This document shows, piece after piece, positions 32,842 through 38,777 of a stretch of DNA of 38,777 nt. Both the position numbers and the translations under genes were made by a program. Under the pieces are notes generated by a model, which was given only the letters and a program-made list of their open reading frames with translations, searched no databases and was not told the origin of the DNA. The stretch's first letter is position 1. The number at the start of each line of letters is the position of its first letter. Origin of the DNA: Phanerodontia chrysosporium (taxonomy: Eukaryota > Basidiomycota > Agaricomycetes > Polyporales > Phanerochaetaceae); assembly GCA_001910725.1 (NCBI GenBank), contig MJGA01000090.1, positions 1 to 38,777 of the forward strand. Direction: 5' to 3'.

Positions 32842-34269
32842 TTAGTGCGCCATATGCATGAACCCCTCCCACCCATTCTCCACGAAAGGGTCGTCCAGCC
32901 GCCCCTGCACGACCTCCGGCAGCCGCGGACACCTTGCGACGCGGCCTACGTGCTTCTCCACCGCCTCGCGCGTCGCCGCGACGTACAGCGCCGAGTCTGC
33001 GCGGGGCTCCGGGGGATGGTTGTTGTCGGGGCACACGACCTCAACGCGGAGGCGCTCGAGGGACGGATACGCCTGCAGGGCGCGGCGCAGCGACGTCCAG
33101 TCGAGCTGACCCACGAGCTGCGCGCGCGCATCGTCCCCGTGAGCGCCGCTGCGGTACCGCGCGCCGAGCGTGAGCCGAAGCGCAATGCAGAGCTCCTGCA
33201 CGGTGTCCTGCGCGAAGTGCTTGAGAGCCCGCACGAGCGAGGCGAGTGCGTCGGGAGCGGTGTCCTGTTCGTGATGGTAGACGTGTGTCAGCTTGAGCGT
33301 GTGCAGGTGTTCCGGGACAGCGAGAGCGAGGGGTTCCTTGTCAAGAGGTAGTGTCAGGCTCTCGAGGTTGCGGAGGCATTTGATGAAGGTGTCGGATTCC
33401 GGGGTCGATGAATAGTCCGTCTTGTATGCGCGAATAGACTCCATATCGATGAGGTAGGGGAGAGACACCAGGATTATTGATTCGTCAAGGAGCGTAAAGC
33501 AATCGTGCCCATCGTGTAGATTGAGAGTCGATACTTTCAATTTGCCAGGAGTTGCAGGCAGGCGCAAAGGAGGCGTATCGGGTATTTCGTTAAAGTTGCG
33601 GATGTTCAGAGTATTTATGCGCTCAAAGCAGGCAAGGTATAGCAGCGCATCTGTATACTCCACATCCAGTGCGACGCTCTCGACACTGAGCAGCTTCCCT
33701 TCAGGATAGCGAGGAGACGGGTCCAATTCGTCGTGTATAGGCATGCACTGAGAGAATGTGACAGAAGTGAGCCGGGGAAAAGCATTTGCGATGTCGAAGA
33801 AGATGTGCAGCGGAAGAACTTCAGGATCCAGGCCCTCGATGTCGTCTGAGCCGCTGTGTGGGGAATACCGCACTGCAGTCAACTTGAGGTCCCGCACAGA
33901 ACCCCGTATACGTTCTGAGGATCTAATGAAATTGAGGAGGTCGCAAAACCCTTTCTGCGTGGCACAGGAAGGATGGGCAGCAGCCGCTGCTGTCCCAGCG
34001 ATCGCGACGTCCACGTCACTCCAGTGCCACAAGCAATTTGGAAAGCAGAGGGTCCGGAAGAGATGCGCCGAGCTACGTGGAAGCCAGTCTTTGCAGACGA
34101 GGCTGCATTGCCTGAGAGTGTTCTTGTCATCGCTCAACCATGTCCCTATCATCTCGAGGATCTCTTCGGGGAGAGTAGGGCGCTGTAGACCAGAATGGCA
34201 GGTACCCATATCTTCTTTCACGCAAGCTACACTCCACAAGTCAGATGGATGAGGCACTGTCGCGACCAT
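32842..34269 (-). CDS. F-box protein with LRR-like repeats (475 aa)
   Basis: Substrate adaptor candidate for SCF ubiquitin ligases; F-box proteins of this kind are greatly expanded in Agaricomycetes. A single uninterrupted exon. The F-box lies at about residues 32-75: PTLPEEILEMIGTWLSDDKN, then LRQCSLVCKDWLPRSSAHLF. The rest is leucine-rich with irregular repeats typical of the degenerate LRR portion (IFFDIANAFPRLTSVTFSQC, FERINTLNIRNFNEI, LRNLESLTLPLD, LHTLKLTHVYHH, YPSLERLRVEVVCPD). The start could be this ATG or the Met at codon 21 (34207-34209), which directly precedes the F-box. The target is unknown. Confidence 0.85.
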   Translation of the reverse strand: MVATVPHPSDLWSVACVKEDMGTCHSGLQRPTLPEEILEMIGTWLSDDKNTLRQCSLVCKDWLPRSSAHLFRTLCFPNCLWHWSDVDVAIAGTAAAAAHPSCATQKGFCDLLNFIRSSERIRGSVRDLKLTAVRYSPHSGSDDIEGLDPEVLPLHIFFDIANAFPRLTSVTFSQCMPIHDELDPSPRYPEGKLLSVESVALDVEYTDALLYLACFERINTLNIRNFNEIPDTPPLRLPATPGKLKVSTLNLHDGHDCFTLLDESIILVSLPYLIDMESIRAYKTDYSSTPESDTFIKCLRNLESLTLPLDKEPLALAVPEHLHTLKLTHVYHHEQDTAPDALASLVRALKHFAQDTVQELCIALRLTLGARYRSGAHGDDARAQLVGQLDWTSLRRALQAYPSLERLRVEVVCPDNNHPPEPRADSALYVAATREAVEKHVGRVARCPRLPEVVQGRLDDPFVENGWEGFMHMAH

Positions 34270-34744
34270 GGGTTCTACGACTCACGATTCCGAGACTGTT
34301 GAGTAAGATGGCGGTGCAAACGCGAATAAGGTAACTTAAAACCATGAGGGTCCCAACATGCTCGTGCATCATCGATCATCAGCAGGACCCCAGCGCTGTT
34401 GCAACGGCTTGGTTCCAGTGAAGGGGTTTGTCGTGAATGCATCCTTGCTTCGTGCGGGGACGATACCTTTCGGTGAGGCTTTGAAGAGCAAGGAGCGGCA
34501 CTCTTAACATGATCACATGTTGCAAGTAGCGGCTCGCTATGCAACAATATGCATAATCGCAAGCTCTGATCTGCACCACTGACTGCGAATTATTCGAGGT
34601 GTCATACCCTGTCGTCGTCGTGCGTTTGCCCATAAAGTTTTGATACGAATGAAGTGGTGATGAATGTACAATTACAACAAATTGCTTCAGAGTCCATGCA
34701 TACTAGTGCTTTGGGAAAGACAGCCAACCACATCAGCCCTACAA
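34270..34744. other. intergenic
   Basis: F-box gene promoter and the 3' flank of the mitochondrial protein gene. No gene was recognised. Confidence 0.45.
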
Positions 34745-35385
34745 TTACATGCCTCCGGGAAGATCTGACTCTTTCTTATCTACCCGTTGCTTGTATGCGT
34801 CGCGCTCCTTGTCCTCCTTCTTGGCCGAGTGCTTGAGGGGACCGGTCAATTCATCACTTTCGTAGGTTGCTTCGTAAGCGTCCACACGCTCTTCGCCGCT
34901 AAGCGCACCTTTGCTGTTGGTGTCAATGCCGCTCTTCGGCGGGATGTCGGACGGCTCAGGCATGGGAGAGTCGCCGTGGCCGTGACGTTGCTTGACGTGC
35001 TGCACGGTCTCTTCCTGCAGGTCGTGGATGCTGTGGTCGGAGCGGTCGGCCTAACGGCGGTGTCAGACGCGTGGATACATCCAAGCACGCGTGCCCACGA
35101 ACCTTCACTGCGGCCTCGGACGCGCTCGCGAGGTACTGGTTCCAGCCAGGAGCGTTCTTAATAGGGGTCGAGGTCTTGTGCTGCTGCTTGCTCAAGTTGC
35201 GCTGCTTCTCGACTTCCAGGACCTACGTACGACAGTTAGGAGAGTGGCGAATCAGGCATGGAGTGACGCACCTCTGGGTCATTCTCGTGCATGGTGCTCG
35301 AGTACCGCTGCGCGACAGCGGCGCTGCGGGAGACAGGGGCGACGACGGCGCGTCTGAGGGCTGAGCGGGTCGCGAGGGCATACAT
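34745..35385 (-). CDS. small mitochondrial protein of unknown function (179 aa)
   Basis: Exons: 35385-35272, 35222-35103, 35050-34745, all phase 0. The N-terminus (MYALATRSALRRAVVAPVSR) is a textbook mitochondrial presequence with RRA and RYSS near a likely cleavage site. The mature part is hydrophilic: a short ordered block (NAPGWNQYLASASEAAVKAD), then a Glu/Lys/Asp-rich tail (SGEERVDAYEATYESDELTG). A conserved fungal protein by appearance; no named family is claimed. ATG TAT GCC was chosen over an overlapping ATG 4 bases downstream, which is out of frame with the exon. Confidence 0.8.
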
Positions 35386-36105
35386 CGTGGGTGCGTGTCT
35401 GTGCGTTGATGCGGTGGAGGTTGTGGATGTAAGAGAAAGAGATCGAAAACAGGCGAGGTGGAATTGGGATGTGAGGACGAACAGGAGTTGGAACGAGCCC
35501 GTTATGAGAGCGGGAGGCGTTGGCGTGATAGAGGAGCGCGAAGACGCTCTGACGTCATATGGCCTCTGGCGAGGGCGGAGGCTGGGAGCTCACGCTGTCG
35601 TCATGAGGCAACGGGCAAACGTTTCGTCGCCGACCGAATGAGAGCTCGGCCGTTGGTAAATCAGAACAGGCTGGAAGCCCCTCAAGGCGCGATGGTCAAC
35701 ATGGACCTACAACCACCACGGTCTCGCAACCTGCGTTCTCCAGTTCAGAGTCCAGATGCAGTCATGTCTATCACGTACAATCCCCATAAATATACAAGCT
35801 TACTCGTGTCTTCCAAGTCTCCTATCCAGCCCCCAACCGACTCTGAGCGAGCCCCCCTCCTTCTGTTGCGAGCGCCGCGATACCGTCAAATTGGACGATC
35901 TCGGCGCGAAATGGTAATGAAAGCGATGTGCGAGACATTGCTAGGACCGCTGCTATTAGAACGTTGTCGTCCTGGCCGACTTCGCAGAGCCGATGCGATC
36001 ATCCTAGTGGGGGTGTGCGTGCTGGCGGGCAGTACGAGTTGTGTGTTGATCAGATGCAGAAACCTGTACAGGCAACCCCGGGAGGTTGCGAGGCCCGATG
36101 GTGCG
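35386..36105. other. intergenic: promoter of the mitochondrial protein and 3' flank of the LYR gene
   Basis: A 337-codon plus-strand open frame (35458-36471) crosses this region but runs antisense over the LYR gene and shows no family features, so it is not called. Confidence 0.45.
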
Positions 36106-36588
36106 TCAAGGGTGCTTCAGGGGCGTGGGCGTGTCGGGCGCAGGCTCGCTGAAGGAATCGTTGGGGTACATCCTTTTCAAGTGCCGGTATTTGCGAAGCG
36201 AGTAGAGCGCAAGAGTTTCTGCAAGAGAAGAACATGGCCAATGAGACCGGTATATCTCGATTCGCAAATGCCAGACGCACCATTGCGGATGTATTCGCCC
36301 AGCTTGATCGCCTTTTCGATGTCCTCTGGGTCTTTCAGGTCCTTGTTCTCTGGCAGACGCGACATCAACCCCAGTCGCCCGATATCACGCTCCAGCAGAC
36401 ATACTCTCAAACAGCCCGCGCATTTTTCCGTGAAAATTGTACCTGGGGCGGAGCAGAGTGTTATCGTGTGACCCCTTTGGACGGATATCGCGTGCGGGCA
36501 CTCACGAAGCGTCAGGATAGTCACGGCCCAGCCGGTGCAGTTCCTTGTAGAGCGCAAGCACGCGAAGTCTCGTAGCCTTGCTTGCCAT
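36106..36588 (-). CDS. LYR-motif mitochondrial protein, ETFRF1/LYRM5-like (100 aa)
   Basis: In animals ETFRF1 (LYRM5) binds electron-transfer flavoprotein and removes its FAD; the fungal role is inferred. Exons: 36588-36506, 36442-36405, 36349-36281, 36218-36106. Family landmarks in order: LALYKELHRLGRDYPD (LYR variant LYK at residues 13-15), then KNKDLKDPEDIEKAIKLGEY, ETLALYSLRKYRHLKRMYP, and a Pro-rich tail. The N-terminus is short and basic (MASKATRLRV), and the size fits (about 90-100 aa). The gene starts 137 bp from the left terminal repeat of the MITE, so the element sits in its upstream region. Confidence 0.88.
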
Positions 36589-36725
36589 CCTGCTCGCCGC
36601 GTGTTGGGTATGGGGTATCTGTGGTGAGAGGAGGTTCACAAGGCGCAGTGTTCGGCGCCACGACAGACGACTCGGTCCGGACCCCGTGGACCCGCGTAGG
36701 CGCCGTGCACATGCAGCTCACACTA

Positions 36726-36754
36726 CATCGCGGACAAGCAAACACGGTAAATTG
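36726..36754 (+). repeat. left terminal inverted repeat of the MITE
   Basis: Core CGCGGACAAGCAAACACGGT followed by AAATT; pairs with 37313-37344. Confidence 0.8.
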
Positions 36755-36865
36755 GGTAGCGCCCGAACCCGAATTTTCCTGCCCAAACTGAGTGCGGGAA
36801 CAGGCTCAGGGAGGCGAAAGGAGATCAAAAATGCACCTCCGAAGTTTTTCCAACGAGGATTTAGC

Positions 36866-36882
36866 GCCGGCCAAATTTTTGG
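36866..36882 (+). repeat. 17-bp internal direct repeat, copy 1
   Basis: GCCGGCCAAATTTTTGG inside the MITE, repeated at 37157-37173. Confidence 0.65.
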
Positions 36883-37156
36883 GCCCTTTCCCCGCCACTT
36901 GAGGGATATCAACGTCTATGATGGGAAGTTTCTAAGGTCAAAAGTGGGGTGCGACGATGATGTCCCATGTAGGTACTTTGACTCGGCGAGCTCTGCTAGT
37001 GTGTCGTGCACAGCAGGCCAAGGTCACGTGCAAAATTGCCATTTTTGGACATGTTGTGGCCGCCTTGGATTTTCCAACTCTCAGCGGTATCAGACTCTAA
37101 TTGAGGAGTAGATTATTTTGCGCATTTTCCCGAGAATTTATCATCAAAATTAGGCT

Positions 37157-37173
37157 GCCGGCCAAATTTTTGG
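37157..37173 (+). repeat. 17-bp internal direct repeat, copy 2
   Basis: Exact second copy of GCCGGCCAAATTTTTGG. Confidence 0.65.
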
Positions 37174-37204
37174 CCATTTTTTTCGAAAATGGAAGGTTGA
37201 GATA

Positions 37205-37232
37205 ATTCTGTTCGTACCATTCTGTTCGTACA
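37205..37232 (+). repeat. tandem 14-bp repeat in the MITE
   Basis: ATTCTGTTCGTACC followed directly by ATTCTGTTCGTACA. Confidence 0.7.
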
Positions 37233-37312
37233 GCCCTGAATAGTGCATTTTCGCAGTTTAAGAGACTTCCCGGGAAATTTGGGCGGCTGGAAAAATCAAC
37301 CTTTACCTGCCG

Positions 37313-37344
37313 CTAAATTTACCGTGTTTGCTTGTCCGCGACTG
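37313..37344 (-). repeat. right terminal inverted repeat of the MITE
   Basis: The plus strand reads AAATTTACCGTGTTTGCTTG then TCCGCGACTG; reverse-complementary to the left end except for one extra base. Confidence 0.8.
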
Positions 37345-37718
37345 TACCTCGCTCAAGCCTCAGACGATGATTTTCGTGTACTGGAGGCATGATCTCATGC
37401 AGAATAGGACACACCTTGGATGTACGAGCCCTGTCTACTTGCTTTGGGCCTTACAGTCTTAGACCGCTCCTGAATCCGCCCCTGGTCGTAACGGTAACTA
37501 TTGTCCGGAGCCTCAACAGTATCTCGAGGCTAACACGACACCCTATTTCAGGGCTTTACAGGCCCCTAGGACCCAGGCACAGGTAGGACGCTCCGTGTAT
37601 ACATCCGCGAGGATGTCATCCTCAACACCGGGTCCTCAAAAGGCAGCCCGACGCCGTCATCCGCCTCCGCCCTGCACATAAGCTGGCTGCCAGGCATGTG
37701 GAAGCCTCAGCCCACACC
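37345..37718. other. intergenic, upstream of the hydrophobin-like gene
   Basis: No gene was seen and, unlike the five canonical hydrophobins, there is no TATAAA-type box at about -80. Confidence 0.4.
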
Positions 37719-38052
37719 ATGCATACCTACGTCTACCTGATCTCGGCGTTCTTCGTATTCTCAATTGGTGCAGCCGGCCTCGCCAACCTGACAACCAGTC
37801 GATGCGCAGACACGCTGCAGGACCGCTGCTGCAGGCAAGCTATCGGCGTACGTCCCCTAACGCACGTTGTCCGCGTGCATGGGCGAGAGGCTGACTTCCT
37901 GGCAGGGTACTTTGCAGAGTTACGAGGATGCGCGAAGCTTCCTGCCGCTGCTCGTGGTGTCCGGTGTGTCTGACCACGGCTGCCTCGTCGGCTTGAGCTG
38001 CGAGCCGGTGGGCACGAAAGACATATACCAGGCTGTATGCTGTGACATATAG
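37719..38052 (+). CDS. hydrophobin-like secreted protein with incomplete cysteine pattern (91 aa)
   Basis: Two exons: 37719-37847 and 37906-38052. A signal peptide (MHTYVYLISAFFVFSIGAAG) precedes TSRCADTLQDRCC, matching the C1 and C2C3 part of hydrophobins. Exon 2 has LPLLVVSGVSDHGCLVGLSC, equivalent to the C4 region (GLxCxPV), and AVCC for C6C7. Only seven cysteines are present: the one between GLSC and VCC (C5) and the terminal C8 (normally in IGC) are missing, while HGC is extra. The protein stops right after CCDI. It sits on the strand opposite to the hydrophobin array. It could be a divergent hydrophobin, a decaying paralog, or a small secreted protein of other origin. Confidence 0.6.
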
Positions 38053-38307
38053 TCAAGGTAAGAGGATATTGTGTCCTGCGTATTGCCGCTTACGAGGGTC
38101 TGTCGCAGGTCTCCTTTTTCAGGCAAACATTTCGAACTGAGGACACAGTGTAGACGAATACCATGTACAATATCACAGACTCCAACCTTAATCTAACAAA
38201 CAAAGAGCATACAGCTTGAAACCTCGATACGTGAAAGGCTCGAGACAGCTGCATTGCAGCCCGTTGATCTATGCTACAAATTTTGCACTTTTGCCGGCAG
38301 CCGTTGT

Positions 38308-38777
38308 TCAGAACTTGTACACGCGCGAGTTCTTGGTGGTGGGGACGCCTGCGGGGGTCTGGACGGGAACCTTGGTCGGGACTTCCTTCTGCTCGTAGTG
38401 CGCCTTGATGTATTGGCCGGCCTTGAGGGGTCCGTTCGACGTGCAAGGGCCATCGTCCTGCCAGTCGCCAGCGGAGCCTGTGCGGAACCCGTCAGCCAAA
38501 TGCGACCACAGTTAGTATACGAGAAGGGCACGTACCTCCAGGGGTGTCTCCGTAGCTCCACCACTTGGCAGTCCAGAGGTGGCCGCCGTAGACGACCTTG
38601 TCGCCGCCGTTGTACTGTGTAGGTAGTCAGCATGGATGTCGCGAAGACGCGCAACAAAGGTGCACTGACAGCAACGTTGTTGACCCAGGCGTTGACACCC
38701 GCGCAGCTGCCTCCGGAGGGGGGCGGGGGCGAGCTAGAGGAGGTGTGCGGCGCAGTGGATGTCGTGGTCGTGGGCGG
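38308..38777 (-). CDS. C-terminus of secreted glycoside hydrolase with CBM5/12 module (probable GH18 chitinase), 5' part outside window
   Basis: Only the tail is in the window. Exons: 38777(edge)-38670, 38614-38536, 38477-38308. A Thr/Ser/Pro-rich linker (PPTTTTSTAPHTSSSSPPPP) leads into a chitin-binding type-3 module: CAGVNAWVNNVA, then YNGGDKVVYGGHLWTAKWW and GDTPGGSAGDWQDDGPC. The aromatic residues LWTAKWW form the usual chitin-binding face. An unusual 40-residue basic extension follows (ending NSRVYKF). In basidiomycetes this linker plus CBM5 commonly caps GH18 chitinases, but the catalytic domain is not visible, so other wall hydrolases remain possible. Convergent with the hydrophobin-like gene. 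Confidence 0.75.

Larger units (their letters stand above)
36726..37344. mobile_element. MITE-like non-autonomous DNA transposon with about 27-bp TIRs and TA target duplication
   Basis: The left end (TA, then CATCGCGGACAAGCAAACAC..) and the reverse complement of the right end (TA, then CAGTCGCGGACAAGCAAACAC..) match over about 27 bp with one gap, continuing GGTAAATT. Flanking TA on both sides fits a Tc1/mariner-superfamily (pogo/Fot1-like) target duplication. The 619-bp interior is AT-richer than its surroundings and has no transposase frame. It lies between the LYR gene and the hydrophobin-like gene. Confidence 0.8.

Noticed and set aside
32845..33351. 168-codon plus-strand frame
   Set aside because: Antisense to the F-box coding exon.
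35458..36471. 337-codon plus-strand frame, the third longest open frame in the window
   Set aside because: It runs antisense across the spliced LYR gene, has Arg-rich random composition, no domain, and no promoter or codon evidence.
36578..37111. 177-codon plus-strand frame over the MITE
   Set aside because: It starts upstream of and reads through the terminal repeat into non-coding element sequence; no transposase motif.
36724..37346. Helitron or LTR origin for the terminal-repeat element
   Set aside because: Inverted (not direct) termini and TA flanks fit a cut-and-paste DNA transposon; no CTRR end or long direct repeats.

Overview
The window looks like nuclear DNA from a wood-decay Agaricomycete, probably a polypore relative. 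Genes are dense and intron-rich (introns about 45-75 nt, mostly GT..AG), intergenic gaps are short, and it carries class I hydrophobins, a DUF6534-type seven-helix membrane protein and a CBM5/12-tailed secreted glycosidase. Gene models were built by hand from splice signals and codon phase. I found no rRNA, tRNA, CRISPR or prokaryotic feature.

Layout. 1-10.9 kb is housekeeping: an ER J-protein (-, runs off the left edge), a conserved probable mitochondrial protein (+), a 151-aa membrane protein (-), a DUF6534 gene (+), a NIFK/Nop15-type nucleolar RRM protein (-) and the APC/C subunit CDC16 (+). 11.1-13.3 kb holds two hydrophobins (-). 15.8-23.0 kb is a second housekeeping block: a conserved protein (-), mitochondrial dynamin MGM1/OPA1 (+), SCP2 sterol-carrier protein with a peroxisomal tail (-), a DapA-superfamily aldolase (+) and Mediator subunit MED22 (-). 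23.7-27.0 kb carries three more hydrophobins (-). 28.9-36.6 kb holds a small unknown protein, a membrane-anchored TAP-like alpha/beta hydrolase, an F-box protein, a small mitochondrial protein and an ETFRF1/LYRM5-like LYR protein (all -). The right end has a 0.6-kb TIR element (MITE), a degenerate hydrophobin-like gene (+) and the C-terminus of a probable chitinase (-, runs off the right edge).

Themes. Five hydrophobin genes share the same architecture (variable exon 1, then exactly 162-nt and 42-nt exons) and a TATA box about 75-80 bp before the ATG, interrupted by the MGM1-MED22 block. Several pairs are divergent with short shared promoters: J-protein/mitochondrial protein, NIFK/CDC16, 309-aa protein/MGM1 and SCP2/aldolase. 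Mitochondrial genes recur (MGM1, LYR protein, two presequence-bearing unknowns). Three otherwise conserved genes each read as if one base were missing (about 16.46, 19.30 and 31.51 kb), which suggests either consensus errors or real lesions. I did not find a convincing new multi-gene system. The best leads are the hydrophobin array, the MITE and these frame breaks.
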